From Chaetoderma sp. LZ-2023a (taxonomy: Eukaryota > Mollusca > Caudofoveata > Chaetodermatida > Chaetodermatidae): DNA of 64,000 nt. Shown one piece after another: positions 22,901-38,500 of this stretch. Under the pieces are notes generated by a model. The model made no database searches and was not told the origin of the DNA. It saw only the letters and a program-made list of their open reading frames with translations. The position numbers were made by a program, and so were the translations under genes. The stretch spans positions 135,128,135-135,192,134 of the forward strand of contig CM067374.1 of assembly GCA_034401795.1 (NCBI GenBank), in the 5' to 3' direction. Position 1 is the first letter of the stretch. Every line of letters starts with the position of its first letter.

Positions 22901-25900
22901 TGGCGACCACTTTAGGCGGCCCGGTGAACTGGTCGACAAGACAGTCATGTCTCTAGGCCTCTTTTGAGATGTATGGCGACCACTTTAGGCGGCCCGGTGA
23001 ACTGGTTGACAAGACAGCCATGTCTCTAGGCCTCTTTTGAGATGTATGGCGACCACTTTAGGCGGCCCGGTGAACTGGTTGACAAGACAGCCATGTCTCT
23101 AGGCCTCTTTTGAGATGTATGGCTACCTCTTTAGGGGGCCCGGTGAACTGGTTGACAAGACAGCTATGTCTCTAGGCCTCTTTTGAGATGTATGGCGACC
23201 ACTTTAGGCGGCCCGGTGAACCGGTTGACAAGACAGCCATGTCTCTAGGCCTCTTTTGAGATGTATGGCTACCTCTTTAGGGGGCCCGGTGAACTGGCTG
23301 ACAAGACAGCCATGTCTCTAGGCCTCTTTTGAGATGTATGGCTACCTCTTTAGGCGGCCCGGTGAACTGGTTGACAAGACAGTCATGTCTCTAGGCCTCT
23401 TTTGAGATGTATGGCTACCTCTTTAGGCGGCCCGGTGAACTGGTTGACAAGACAGTCATGTCTCTAGGCCTCTTTTGAGATGTATGGCGACCACTTTAGG
23501 CGGCCCGGTGAACTGGTTGACAAGACAGCCATGTCTCTAGGCCTCTTTTGAGATGTATGGCGACCACTTTAGGCGGCCCGGTGAACTGGTTGACAAGACA
23601 GTCATGTCTCTAGGCCTCTTTTGAGATGTATGGCTACCTCTTTAGGGGGCCCGGTGAACTGGTTGACAAGACAGTCATGTCTCTAGGCCTCTTTTGAGAT
23701 GTATGGCGACCACTTTAGGCGGCCCGGTGAACTGGTTGACAAGACAGCCATGTCTCTAGGCCTCTTTTGAGATGTATGGCTACCACTTTAGGTGGCCCGG
23801 TGAACTGGTTGACAAGACAGTCATGTCTCTAGGCCTCTTTTGAGATGTATGGCTACCTCTTTAGGGGGCCCGGTGAACTGGTTGACAAGACAGTCATGTC
23901 TCTAGGCCTCTTTTGAGATGTATGGCGACCACTTTAGGCGGCCCGGTGAACTGGTTGACAACACAGCCATGTCTCCAGGCCTCTTTTGAGATGTATGGCG
24001 ACCACTTTAGGCGGCCCGGTGAACTGGTTGACAAGACAGTCATGTCTCTAGGCCTCTTTTGAGATGTATGGCGACCACTTTAGGCGGCCCGGTGAACTGG
24101 TTGACAAGACAGCCATGTCTCTAGGCCTCTTTTGAGATGTATGGCGACCACTTTAGGGGGCCCGGTGAACTGGTTGACAAGACAGCCATGTCTCTAGGCC
24201 TCTTTTGAGATGTATGGCGACCTCTTTAGGCGGCCCGGTGAACTGGTTGACAAGACAGCCATGTCTCTAGGCCTCTTTTGAGATGTATGGCGACCACTTT
24301 AGGCGGCCCGGTGAACTGGTTGACAAGACAGTCATGTCTCTAGGCCTCTTTTGAGATGTATGGCGACCACTTTAGGCGGCCCGGTGAACTGGTTTACAAG
24401 ACAGTCATGTCTCTAGGCCTCTTTTGAGATGTATGGCGACCACTTTAGGCGGCCCGGTGAACTGGTTGACAAGACAGCCATGTCTCTAGGTCTCTTTTGA
24501 GATGTATGGCGACCACTTTAGGGGGCCCCGGTGAACTGGTTGACAAGACAGCCATGTCACTAGGCCTCTTTTGAGATGTATGGCTACCTCTTTAGGTGGC
24601 CCGGTGAACTGGTTGACAAGTCAGTCATGTCTCTAGGCCTCTTTTGAGATGTATGGCTACCTCTTTAGGGGGCCCGGTGAACTGGTTGACAAGACAGCCA
24701 TGTCTCTAGGCCTCTTTTGAGATGTATGGCGACCACTTTAGGCGGCCCGGTGAACTGGTTGACAAGACAGTCATGTCTCTAGGCCTCTTTTGAGATGTAT
24801 GGCTACCTCTTTAGGGGGCCCGGTGAACTGGTTGACAAGACAGCCATGTCTCTAGGCCTCTTTTGAGATGTATGGCTACCTCTTTAGGGGGCCCGGTGAA
24901 CTGGTTGCCAAGACAGCCATGTCTCTAGGCCTCTTTTGAGATGTATGGCGACCTCTTTAGGCGGCCCGGTGAACTGGTTGACAAGACAGCCATGTCTCTA
25001 GGCCTCTTTTGAGATGTATGGCGACCACTTTAGGCGGCCCGGTGAACTGGTTGACAAGACAGTCATGTCTCTAGGCCTCTTTTGAGATGTATGGCGACCA
25101 CTTTAGGCGGCCCGGTGAACTGGTTGACAAGACAGTCATGTCTCTAGGCCTCTTTTGAGATGTATGGCGACCACTTTAGGCGGCCCGGTGAACTGGTTGA
25201 CAAGACAGCCATGTCTCTAGGCCTCTTTTGAGATGTATGGCGAACTCTTTAGTGGGCCCGGTGAACTGGTTGACAAGACAGTCATGTCTCTAGGCATCTT
25301 TTGAGATGTATGGCGACAACTTTAGGCGGCCCGGTGAACTGGTTGACAAGACAGTCATGTCTCTAGGCCTCTTTTGAGATGTATGGCGACCACTTTAGGG
25401 GGCCCGGTGAACTGGTTGACAAGACAGCCATGTCTCTAGGCCTCTTTTGAGATGTATGGCGACCTCTTTAGGCGGCCCGGTGAACTGGTTGACAAGACAG
25501 TCATGTCTCTAGGCCTCTTTTGAGATGTATGGCTACCTCTTTAGGCGGCCCGGTGAACTGGTTGACAAGACAGTCATGTCTCTAGGCCTCTTTTGAGATG
25601 TATGGCGACCTCTTTAGGTGGCCCGGTGAACTGGTTGACAAGACTGTCATGTCTCTAGGCCTCTTTTTAGATGTATGGCGACCACTTTAGGCGGCCCGGT
25701 GAACTGGTTGACAAGACAGTCATGTCTCTAGGCCTCTTTTGAGATGTATGGCGACCACTTTAGGGGGCCCGGTGAACTGGTTGACAAGACAGTCATATCT
25801 CTAGGCCTCTTTTGAGATGTATGGCGACCACTTTAGGGGGCCCGGTGAACTGGTTGACAAGACAGCCATGTCTCTAGGCCTCTTTTGAGATGTATGGCTA

Positions 25901-28900
25901 CCTCTTTAGGGGGCCCGGTGAACTGGTTGACAAGACAGCTATGTCTCTAGGCCTCTTTTGAGATGTATGGCGACCACTTTAGGCGGCCCGGTGAACTGGT
26001 TGACAAGACAGCCATGTCTCTAGGCCTCTTTTGAGATGTATGGCTACCTCTTTAGGGGGCCCGGTGAACTGGCTGACAAGACAGCCATGTCTCTAGGCCT
26101 CTTTTGAGATGTATGGCGACCACTTTAGGCGGCCCGGTGAACTGGTTGACAAGACAGTCATGTCTCTACGCCTCTTTTGAGATGTATGGCGACCTCTTTA
26201 GGCGGCCCGGTGAACTGGTTGACAAGACAGCCATGTCTCTAGTCCTCTTTTGAGATGTATGGCGACCACTTTAGGCGGCCCGGTGAACTGGTTGACAAGA
26301 CAGTCATGTCTCTAGGCCTCTTTTGAGATGTATGGCTACCTCTTTAGGTGGCCCGGTGAACTGGTTGACAAGACAGTCATGTCTCTAGGCCTCTTTTGAG
26401 ATGTATGGCGACCACTTTAGGCGGCCCGGTGAACTGGTTGACAAGACAGTCATGTCTCTAGGCCTCTTTTGAGATGTATGGCTACCTCTTTAGGGGGCCC
26501 GGTGAACTGGTTGACAAGACAGCCATGTCTCTAGGCCTCTTTTGAGATGTATGGCTACCTCTTTATGGGACCCGGTGAACTGGTTGACAAGACAGCCATG
26601 TCTCTAGGCCTCTTTTGAGATGTATGGCTACCTCTTTAGGCGGCCCGGTGAACTGGTTGACAAGACAGTCATGTCTCTAGGCCTCTTTTGAGATGTATGG
26701 CTACCTCTTTAGGCGGCCCGGTGAACTGGTTGACAAGACAGTCATGTCTCTAGGCCTCTTTTGAGATGTATGGCGACCACTTTAGGCGGCCCGGTGAACT
26801 GGTTGACAAGACAGCCATGTCTCTAGGCCTCTTTTGAGATGTATGGCGACCACTTTAGGCGGCCCGGTGAACTGGGTGACAAGACAGTCATGTCTCTAGG
26901 CCTCTTTTGAGATGTATGGCTACCTCTTTAGGGGGCCCGGTGAACTGGTTGACAAGACAGTCATGTCTCTAGGCCTCTTTTGAGATGTATGGCGACCACT
27001 TTAGGCGGCCCGGTGAACTGGTTGACAAGACAGCCATGTCTCTAGGCCTCTTTTGAGATGTATGGCTACCACTTTAGGTGGCCCGGTGAACTGGTTGACA
27101 AGACAGTCATATCTCTAGGCCTCTTTTGAGATGTATGGCTACCTCTTTAGGGGGCCCGGTGAACTGGTTGACAAGACAGTCATGTCTCTAGGCCTCTTTT
27201 GAGATGTATGGCGACCACTTTAGGCGGCCCGGTGAACTGGTTGACAACACAGCCATGTCTCTAGGCCTCTTTTGAGATGTATGGCGACCACTTTAGGCGG
27301 CCCGGTGAACTGGTTGACAAGACAGTCATGTCTCTAGGCCTCTTTTGAGATGTATGGCGACCACTTTAGGCGGCCCGGTGAACTGGTTGACAAGACAGCC
27401 ATGTCTCTACGCCTCTTTTGAGATGTATGGCGACCACTTTAGGGGGCCCGGTGAACTGGTTGACAAGACAGCCATGTCTCTAGGCCTCTTTTGAGATGTA
27501 TGGCGACCACTTTAGGCGGCCCGGTGAACTGGTTGACAAGACAGTCATGTCTCTAGGCCTCTTTTGAGATGTATGGCGACCACTTTAGGCGGCCCGGTGA
27601 ACTGGTTGACAAGACAGTCATGTCTCTAGGCCTCTTTTGAGATGTATGGCGACCACTTTAGGCGGCCCGGTGAACTGGTTGACAAGACAGCCATGTCTCT
27701 AGGCCTCTTTTGAGATGTATGGCGAACTCTTTAGTGGGCCCGGTGAACTGGTTGACAAGACAGTCATGTCTCTAGGCATCTTTTGAGATGTATGGCGACC
27801 ACTTTAGGCGGCCCGGTGAACTGGTTGACAAGACAGTCATGTCTCTAGGCCTCTTTTGAGATGTATGGCGACCAGTTTAGGGGGCCGGTGAACTGGTTGA
27901 CAAGACAGCCATGTCTCTAGGCCTCTTTTGAGATGTATGGCGACCTCTTTAGGCGGCCCGGTGAACTGGTTGACAAGACAGTCATGTCTCTAGGCCTCTT
28001 TTGAGATGTATGGCTACCTCTGTAGGCGGCCCGGTGAACTGGTTGACAAGACAGTCATGTCTCTAGGCCTCTTTTGAGATGTATGGCGACCTCTTTAGGC
28101 GGCCCGGTGAACTGGTTGACAAGACTGTCATGTCTCTAGGCCTCTTCTTAGATGTATGGCGACCACTTTAGGCGGCCCGGTGAACTGGTTGACAAGACAG
28201 TCATGTCTCTAGGCCTCTTTTGAGATGTATGGCGACCACTTTAGGCGGCCCGGTGAACTGGTTGACAAGACAGCCATGTCTCTAGGCCTCTTTTGAGATG
28301 TATGGCGACCACTTTAGGCGGCCCGGTGAACTGGTTGACAAGACAGTCATGTCTCTAGGCCTCTTTTGAGATGGATGGCGACCACTTTAGGCGGCCCGGT
28401 GAACTGGTTGACAAGACAGGCATGTCTCTAGGCCTCTTTTGAGATGTATGGCGACCACTTTAGGGGGCCCGGTGAACTGGTTGACAAGACAGTCATATCT
28501 CTAGCCCTCTTTTGAGATGTATGGCGACCACTTTAGGGGGCCCGGTGAACTGGTTGACAAGACAGTCATGTCTCTAGGCCTCTTTTGAGATGTATGTCGA
28601 CCACTTTAGGCGGCCCGGTGAACTGGTTGACAAGACAGTCATGTCTCTAGGCCTCTTTTGAGATGTATGGCGACCACTTTAGGGGGCCCGGTGAACTGGT
28701 TGACAAGACAGTCATGTCTCTAGGCCTCTTTTGAGATGTATGGCTACCTCTTTAGGGGGCCCGGTGAACTGGTTGACAAGACAGTCATGTCTCTAGGCCT
28801 CTTTTGAGATGTATGGCTACCTCTTTAGGGGGCCCGGTGAACTGGTTGACAAGACAGTCATGTCTCTAGGCCTCTTTTGAGATGTATGGCTACCTCTTTA

Positions 28901-31900
28901 GGCGGCCCGGTGAACTGGTTGACAAGACAGTCATGTCTCTAGGCGTCTTTTGAGATGTATGGCTACCTCTTTAGGGGGCCCGGTGAACTGGTTGACAAGA
29001 CAGCCATGTCTCTAGGCCTCTTTTGAGATGTATGGCTACCTCTTTAGGGGGCCCGGTGAACTGGTTGACAAGACAGTCATATCTCTAGGCCTCTTTTGAG
29101 ATGTATGGCGACCACTTTAGGTGGCCCGGTGAACTGGTTGACAAGACAGCCATGTCTCTAGGCCTCTTTTGAGATGTATGGCTACCTCTTTAGGGGGCCC
29201 GGTGAACTGGTTGACAAGACAGTCATGTCTCTAGGCCTCTTTTGAGATGTATGGCTACCTCTTTAGGGGGCCCGGTGAACTGGTTGACAAGACAGATATG
29301 TCTCTAGGCCTCTTTTGAGATGTATGGCGACGGCTTTAGGCGGCCCGGTGAACTGGTTGACAAGACAGCCATGTCTCTAGGCCTCTTTTGAGATGTATGG
29401 CGACCACTTTAGGCGGCCCGGTGAACTGGTTGACAAGACAGTCATGTCTCTAGGCCTCTTTTGAGATGTATGGCGACCACTTTAGGCGGCCCGGTGAACT
29501 GGTTGACAAGACAGCCATGTCTCTAGGCCTCTTTTGAGATGTATGGCGACCACTTTAGGGGGCCCGGTTAACTGGTTGACAAGACAGCCATGTCTCTAGG
29601 CCTCTTTTGAGATGTATGGCGACCTCTTTATGCGGCCCGGTGAACTGGTTGACAAGACGGCCATGTCTCTAGGCCTCTTTTGAGATGTATGGCGACCACT
29701 TTAGGCGGCCCGGTGAACTGGTTGACAAGACAGTCATGTCTCTAGGCCTCTTTTGAGATGTATGGCGACCACTTTAGGCGGCCCGGTGAACTGGTTGACA
29801 AGACAGTCATGTCTCTAGGCCTCTTTTGAGATGTATGGCGACCACTTTAGGCGGCCCGGTGAACTGGTTGACAAGACAGCCATGTCTCTAGGCCTCTTTT
29901 GAGATGTATGGCGACCTCTTTAGTGGGCCAGGTGAACTGGTTGACAAGACAGTCATGTCTCTAGGCCTCTTTTGAGATGTATGGCGACCACTTTAGGCGG
30001 CCCGGTGAACTGGTTGACAAGACAGTCATGTCTCTAGGCCTCTTTTGAGATGTATGGCTACCTCTTTAGGCGGCCCGGTGAACTGGTTGACAAGACAGTC
30101 ATGTCTCTAGGCCTCTTTTGAGATGTATGGCGACCTCTTTAGGCGGCCCGGTGAACTGGTTGACAAGACAGTCATGTCTCTAGGCCTCTTTTTAGATGTA
30201 TGGCGACCACTTTAGGCGGCCCGGTGAACTGGTTGACAAGACAGTCAAGTCTCTAGGCCTCTTTTGAGATGGATGGCGACCACTTTACGCGGCCCGGTGA
30301 ACTGGTTGACAAGACAGCCATGTCTCTAGGCCTCTTTTGAGATGTATGGCGACCACTTTAGGCGGCCCGGTGAACTGGTTGACAAGACAGTCATGTCTCT
30401 AGGCCTCTTTTGAGATGTATGGCGACCACTTTAGGCGGCCCGGTGAACTGGTTGACAAGACAGTCATGTCTCTATGCCTCTTTTGAGATGTATGGCGACC
30501 ACTTTAGGGGGCCCAGTGAACTGGTTGACAAGACAGTCATATCTCTAGGCCTCTTTTGAGATGTATGGCGACCACTTTAGGGGGCCCGGTGAACTGGTTG
30601 ACAAGACAGTCATGTCTCTAGGCCTCTTTTGAGATGTATGTCGACCACTTTAGGCGGCCCGGTGAACTGGTTGACAAGACAGTCATGTCTCTAGGCCTCT
30701 TTTGAGATGTATGGCGACCACTTTAGGGGGCCCGGTGAACTGGTTGACAAGACAGTCATGTCTCTAGGCCTCTTTTGAGATGTATGGCTCCCTCTTTAGG
30801 CGGCCCAGTGAACTGGTTGACAAGACAGTCATGTCTCTAGGTCTCTTTTGAGATGTATGGCTACCTCTTTAGGCGGCCCGGTGAACTGGTTGACAATACA
30901 GTCATGTCTCTAGGCCTCTTTTGAGATGTATGGCTACCTCTTTAGGCGGCCCAGTGAACTGGTTGACAAGACAGTCATGTCCCTAGGTCTCTTTTGAGAT
31001 GTATGGCTACCTCTTTAGGGGGCCCGGTGAACTGGTTGACAAGACAGTCATGTCTCTAGGCCTCTTTTGAGATGTATGGCGACCACTTTAGGCGGCCCGG
31101 TGAACTGGTTGACAAGACAGTCATGTCTCTAGGCCTCTTTTGAGATGTATGGCGACCACTTTAGGCGGCCCGGTGAACTGGTTGACAAGACAGTCATGTC
31201 TCTAGGCCTCTTTTGATATGTATGGCTACCTCTTTAGGGGGGCCCGGTGAACTGGTTGACAAGACAGTCATGTCTCTAGGCCTCTTTTGAGATGTATGGC
31301 GACCACTTTAGGGGGCCCGGTGAACTGGTTGACAAGACAGTCATGTCTCTAGACCTCTTTTCAGATGTATGGCGACCACTTTAGGCGGCCCGGTGAACCG
31401 GTTGACAAGACAGTCATGTCTCTAGGCCTCTTTTGAGATGTATGGCGACCACTTTAGGCGGCCCGGTGAACTGGTTGACAAGACAGTCATGTCTCTAGGC
31501 CTCTTTTGAGATGTATGGCTACCTCTTTAGGGGGCCAGGTGAACTGGTTGACAAGACAGCCATGGCTCTAGGCCTCTTTTGAGATGTATGGCTACCACTT
31601 TAGGCGGCCCGGTGAACTGGTTGACAAGACAGTCATGTCTCTAGGCCTCTTTTGAGATGTATGGCTACCTCTTTAGGGGGCCCGGTGAACTGGTTGACAA
31701 GACAGTCATGTCTCTAGGCCTCTTTTGAGATGTATGGCTACCACTTTAGGGGGCCCGGTGAACTGGTTGACAAGACAATCATGTCTCTAGGTCTCTTTTG
31801 CGATGTATGGCGACCTCTTTAGGCGGCCCGGTGAACTGGTTGACAAGACAGTCATGTCTCTAGGCCTCTTTTGAGATGTATGGCTACCTCTTTAGGGGGC

Positions 31901-32549
31901 CGGTGAACTGGTTGACAAGACAGTCATGTCTCTAGGCCTCTTTTGAGATGTATGGCGACCACTTTAGGCGGCCCGGTGAACTGGTTGACAAGACAGTCAT
32001 GTCTCTAGGCCTCTTTTGAGATGTATGGCTACCTCTTTAGGCGGCCCAGTGAACTGGTTGACAAGACAGTCATGTCTCTAGGCCTCTTTTGAGATGTATG
32101 GCTACCTCTTTAGGCGGCCCGGTGAACTGGTTGACAAGACAGCCATGTCTCTAGGCCTCTTTTGAGATGTATGGCGACCACTTTAGGCGGCCCGGTGAAC
32201 TGGTTGACAAGACAGTCATGTCTCTAAGCCTCTTTTGAGATGTATGGCTACCTCTTTAGGGGGCCCGGTGAACTGGTTGACAAGACAGTCATGTCTCTAG
32301 GCCTCTTTTGAGATGTATGGCTACCTCTTTAGGGGGCCGGTGAACTGGTTGACAAGACAGTCATGTCTCTAGGCCTCTTTTGAGATGTATGGCTACCTCT
32401 TTAGGCGGCCCGGTGAACTGGTTGACAAGACAGCCATGTCTCTAGGCCTCTTTTGAGATGTATGGCTACCTCTTTAGGGGGCCCAGTGAACTGGTTGACA
32501 AGACAGCCATGTCTCTAGGCCTCTTTTGAGATGTATGGCGACCTCTTTA

Positions 32550-35500
32550 GGCGGCACGGTGAACTGGTTGACAAGACAGCCATGTCTCTAGGCCTCTTTT
32601 GAGATGTATAGCGACCACTTTAGGGGCCCCGGTGAACTGGTTGACAAGACAGCCATGTCTCTAGGCCTCTTTTGAGATGTATGGCTACATCTTTAGGGGG
32701 CCCGGTGAACTGGTTGACAAGACAGCCATGTCTCTAGGCCTCTTTTGAGATGTATGGCGACCACTTTAAGCGGCCCGGTGAACTGGTTGACAAGACAGCC
32801 ATGTCTCTAGGCCTCTTTTGAGATGTATGGCTACCTCTTTAGGGGGCCCGGTGAACTGGTTGACAAGACAGCCATGTCTCTAGGCCTCTTTTGAGATGTA
32901 TGGCGACCACTTTAGGTGGCCCGGTGAACTGGTTGACAAGACAGCCATGTCTCTAGGCCTCTTTTGAGATGTATGGCTACCTCTTTAGAGGGCCCGGTGA
33001 ACGGGTTGACAAGACAGCCATGTCTCTAGGCCTCTTTTGAGATGTATGGCGACCTCTTTAGGGGGCCCGGTGAACTGGTTGACAAGACAGCCATGTCGCT
33101 TGGCCTCTTTTGAGATGTATGGCGACCACTTTAGGCGGCCCGGTGAACTGGTTGACAAGACAGTCATGTCTCTAGGCCTCTTTTGAGATGTATGGCGACC
33201 TCTTTAGGCGGCCCGGTGAACTGGTTGACAAGACAGCCATGTCTCTAGTCCTCTTTTGAGATGTATGGCGACCACTTTAGGCGGCCCGGTGAACTGGTTG
33301 ACAAGACAGTCATGTATCTAGGCCTCTTTTGAGATGTATGGCTACCTCTTTAGGGGGCCCGGTGAACTGGTTGACAAGACAGTCATGTCTCTAGGCCTCT
33401 TTTGAGATGTATGGCGACCACTTTAGGCGGCCCGGTGAACTGGTTGACAAGACAGCCATGTCTCTAGGCCTCTTTTGAGATGTATGGCTACCACTTTAGG
33501 CAGCCCGGTGAACTGGTTGACAAGACAGTCATGTCTCTAGGCCTCTTTTGAGATGTATGGCTACCACTTTAGGCGGCCCGGTGAACTGGTTGACAAGACA
33601 GCCATGTCTCTAGGCCACTTTTGAGATGTATGGCTACCACTTTAGGCGGCCCGGTGAACTGGTTGACAAGACAGTCATGTCTCTAGGCCTCTTATGAGAT
33701 GTATGGCTACCACTTTAGGCGGCCCGGTGAACTGGTTGACAAGACAGCCATGTCTCTAGGCCTCTTTTGAGATGTATGGCTACCACATTAGGCGGCCCGG
33801 TGAACTGGTTGACAAGACAGTCATGTCTCTAGGCCTCTTTTGAGATGTATGGCTACCTCTTTACGGGCCCCGGTGAACTGGTTGACAAGACAGTCATGTC
33901 TCTAGGCCTCTTTTAAGATGTATGGCGACCACTTTAGGCGGCCCGGTGAACTGGTTGACAAGACAGTCGTGTCTCTAGGCCTCTTTTGAGATGTATGGCG
34001 ACCACTTTAGGCGGCCCGGTGAACTGGTTGACAAGACAGTCATGTCTCCAGGCCTCTTTTGAGATGTATGGCTACCTCTTTAGGGGGCCCGGTGAACTGG
34101 TTGACAAGACAGCCATGTCTCTAGGCCTCTTTTGTGATGTATGGCTACCTCTTTAGGCGGCCCGGTGAACTGGTTGACAAGACAGTCATGTCTCTAGGCC
34201 TCTTTTGAGATTTATGGCTACCTCTTTAGGGGGCCCGGTGAACTGGTTGACAAGACAGTCATGTCTCTAGGCCTCTTTTGAGATTTATGGCTACCTCTTT
34301 AGGGGGCCCGGTGAACTGGTTGACAAGACAGTCATGTCTCTAGGCCTCTTTTGAGATGTATGGCGACCACTTTAGGCGGCCCGGTGAACTGGTTGACAAG
34401 ACAGCCATGTCTCTAGGCCTCTTTTGAGATGTATGGCTACCTCTTTAAGGGGCCCGGTGAACTGGTTGACAAGACAGTCATGTCTCTAGGCCTCTTTTGA
34501 GATGTATGGCTACCTCTTTAGGGGGCCCAGTGAACTGGTTGACAAGACAGTCATGTCTCTAGGCCTCTTTTGAGATGTATGGCGACCACTTTAGGCGGCC
34601 CGGTGAACTGGTTGACAAGACAGCCATGTCTCTAGGCCTCTTTTGAGATGTATGGCTACCTCTTTAGAGGGCCCGGTGAACGGGTTGACAAGACAGCCAT
34701 GTCTCTAGGCCTCTTTTGAGATGTATGGCGACCTCTTTAGGGGGCCCGGTGAACTGGTTGACAAGACAGCCATGTCGCTAGGCCTCTTTTGAGATGTATG
34801 GCGACCACTTTAGGCGGCCCGGTGAACTGGTTGACAAGACAGTCATGTCTCTAGGCCTCTTTTGAGATGTATGGCGACCTCTTTAGGCGGCCCGGTGAAC
34901 TGGTTGACAAGACAGCCATGTCTCTAGTCCTCTTTTGAGATGTATGGCGACCACTTTAGGCGGCCCGGTGAACTGGTTGACAAGACAGTCATGTATCTAG
35001 GCCTCTTTTGAGATGTATGGCTACCTCTTTAGGGGGCCCGGTGAACTGGTTGACAAGACAGTCATGTCTCTAGGCCTCTTTTGAGATGTATGGCGACCAC
35101 TTTAGGCGGCCCGGTGAACTGGTTGACAAGACAGCCATGTCTCTAGGCCTCTTTTGAGATGTATGGCTACCACTTTAGGCAGCCCGGTGAACTGGTTGAC
35201 AAGACAGTCATGTCTCTAGGCCTCTTTTGAGATGTATGGCTACCACTTTAGGCGGCCCGGTGAACTGGTTGACAAGACAGCCATGTCTCTAGGCCACTTT
35301 TGAGATGTATGGCTACCACTTTAGGCGGCCCGGTGAACTGGTTGACAAGACAGTCATGTCTCTAGGCCTCTTATGAGATGTATGGCTACCACTTTAGGCG
35401 GCCCGGTGAACTGGTTGACAAGACAGTCATGTCTCTAGGCCTCTTTTGAGATGTGTGGCGACCACTTTAGGCAGCCCGGTGAACTGGTTGACAAGACAGT

Positions 35501-38500
35501 CATGTCTCTAGGCCTCTTTTGAGATGTATGGCTACCTCTTTAGGGGGCCCGGTGAACTGGTTGACAAGACAGTCATGTCTCTAGGCCTCTTTTGAGATGT
35601 ATGGCGACCACTTTAGGCGGCCCGGTGAACTGGTTGACAAGACAGCCATGTCTCTAGGCCTCTTTTGAGATGTATGGCTACCACATTAGGCGGCCCGGTG
35701 AACTGGTTGACAAGACAGTCATGTCTCTAGGCCTCTTTTGAGATGTATGGCTACCTCTTTACGGGCACCGGTGAACTGGTTGACAAGACAGTCATGTCTC
35801 TAGGCCTCTTTTAAGATGTATGGCGACCACTTTAGGCGGCCCGGTGAACTGGTTGACAAGACAGTCGTGTCTCTAGGCCTCTTTTGAGATGTATGGCGAC
35901 CACTTTAGGCGGCCCGGTGAACTGGTTGACAAGACAGTCATGTCTCTAGGCCTCTTTTGAGATGTATGGCTACCTCTTTAGGGGGCCCGGTGAACTGGTT
36001 GACAAGACAGCCATGTCTCTAGGCCTCTTTTGTGATGTATGGCTACCTCTTTAGGCGGCCCGGTGAACTGGTTGACAAGACAGTCATGTCTCTAGGCCTC
36101 TTTTGAGATTTATGGCTACCTCTTTAGGGGGCCCGGTGAACTGGTTGACAAGACAGTCATGTCTCTAAGCCTCTTTTGAGATGTATGGCTACCTCTTTAG
36201 GGGGCCCGGTGAACTGGTTGACAAGACAGTCATGTCTCTAGGCCTCTTTTGAGATGTATGGCGACCACTTTAGGCGGCCCGGTGAACTGGTTGACAAGAC
36301 AGCCATGTCTCTAGGCCTCTTTTGAGATGTATGGCTACCTCTTTAAGGGGCCCGGTGAACTGGTTGACAAGACAGTCATGTCTCTAGGCCTCTTTTGAGA
36401 TGTATGGCTACCTCTTTAGGGGGCCCAGTGAACTGGTTGACAAGACAGTCATGTCTCTAGGTCTCTTTTGAGATGTATGGCTACCTCTTTAGGGGGCCCG
36501 GTGAACTGGTTGACAACACAGTCATGTCTCTAGGTCTCTTTTGAGATGTATGGCTACCTCTTTAGGCGGCCCGCTGAACTGGTTGACAAGACAGCCATGT
36601 CTCTAGGCCTCTTTTGAGATGTATGGCTACCTCTTTAGGGGGCCCGGTGAACTGGTTGACAAGACAGCAATCTCTCTAGGCCTCTTTTGAGATGTATGGC
36701 TACCACTTTAGGCGGCCTGGTGAACTGGTTGACAAGACAGTCATGTCTCTAGGTCTCTTTTGAGATGTATGGCTACCTCTTTAGGCGGCCCGGTGAACTG
36801 GTTGACAAGACAGTCATGTCTCTAGGCCTCTTTTGAGATGTATGGCTACCTCTTTAGGCGGCCCAGTGAACTGGTTGACAAGACAGTCATGTCTCTAGGC
36901 CTCTTTTGAGATGTATGGCTACCTCTTTAGGCGGCCCAGTGAACTGGTTGACAAGACAGTCATGTCTCTAGGTCTCTTTTGAGATGTATGGCTACCTCTT
37001 TAGGGGGCCCGGTGAACTGGTTGACAAGACAGTCATGTCTCTAGGCCTCTTTTGAGATGTATGGCTACCTCTTTAGGCGGCCCGGTGAACTGGTTGACAA
37101 GACAGCCATGTCTCTAGGTCTCTTTTGAGATGTATGGCTACCTCTATAGGCGGCCCAGTGAACTGGTTGACAAGACAGCCATGTCTCTAGGCCTCTTTTG
37201 AGATGTATGGCGACCACTTTAGGCGGCCCGGTGAACTGGTTGACAAGACAGTCATGTCTCTAAGCCTCTTTTGAGATGTATGGCTACCTCTTTAGGGGGC
37301 CCGGTGAACTGGTTGACAATACAGTCATGTCTCTAGGCCTCTTTTGAGATGTATGGCTACCTCTTTAGGGGGCCGGTGAACTGGTTGACAAGACAGTCAT
37401 GTCTCTAGGCCTCTTTTGAGATGTATGGCTACCTCTTTAGTCGGCCCGGTGAACTGGTTGACAAGACAGCCATGTCTCTAGGCCTCTTTTGAGATGTATG
37501 GCTACCTCTTTAGGGGGCCCAGTGAACTGGTTGACAAGACAGCCATGTCTCTAGGCCTCTTTTGAGATGTATGGCGACCTCTTTAGGCGGCACGGTAAAC
37601 TGGTTGACAAGACAGCCATGTCTCTAGGCCTCTTTTGAGATGTATAGCGACCACTTTAGGGGCCCCGGTGAACTGGTTGACAAGACAGCCATGTCTCTAG
37701 GCCTCTTTTGAGATGTATGGCTACATCTTTATGGGGCCCGGTGAACTGGTTGACAAGACAGCCATGTCTCTAGGCCTCATTGAGATGTATGGCGACCACT
37801 TTAGGCGGCCCGGTGAACTGGTTGACAAGACAGCCATGTCTCTAGGCCTCTTTTGAGATGTATGGCTACCTCTTTAGGGGGCCCGGTGAACTGGATGACA
37901 AGACAGCCATGTCTCTAGGCCTCTTTTGAGATGTATGGCGACCACTTTAGGCGGCCCGGTGAACTGGTTGACAAGACAGCCATGTCTCTAGGCCTCTTTT
38001 GAGATGTATGGCTACCTCTTTAGAGGGCCCGGTGAACGGGTTGACAAGACAGCCATGTCTCTAGGCCTCTTTTGAGATGTATGGCGACCTCTTTAGGGGG
38101 CCCGGTGAACTGGTTGACAAGACAGCCATGTCGCTAGGCCTCTTTTGAGATGCATGGCGACCACTTTAGGCGGCCCGGTGAACTGGTTGACAAGACAGTC
38201 ATGTCTCTAGGCCTCTTTTGAGATGTATGGCGACCTCTTTAGGCGGCCCGGTGAACTGGTTGACAAGACAGCCATGTCTCTAGTCCTCTTTTGAGATGTA
38301 TGGCGACCACTTTAGGCGGCCCGGTGAACTGGTTGACAAGACAGTCATGTATCTAGGCCTCTTTTGAGATGTATGGCTACCTCTTTAGGGGGCCCGGTGA
38401 ACTGGTTGACAAGACAGTCATGTCTCTAGGCCTCTTTTGAGATGTATGGCGACCACTTTAGGCGGCCCGGTGAACTGGTTGACAAGACAGCCATGTCTCT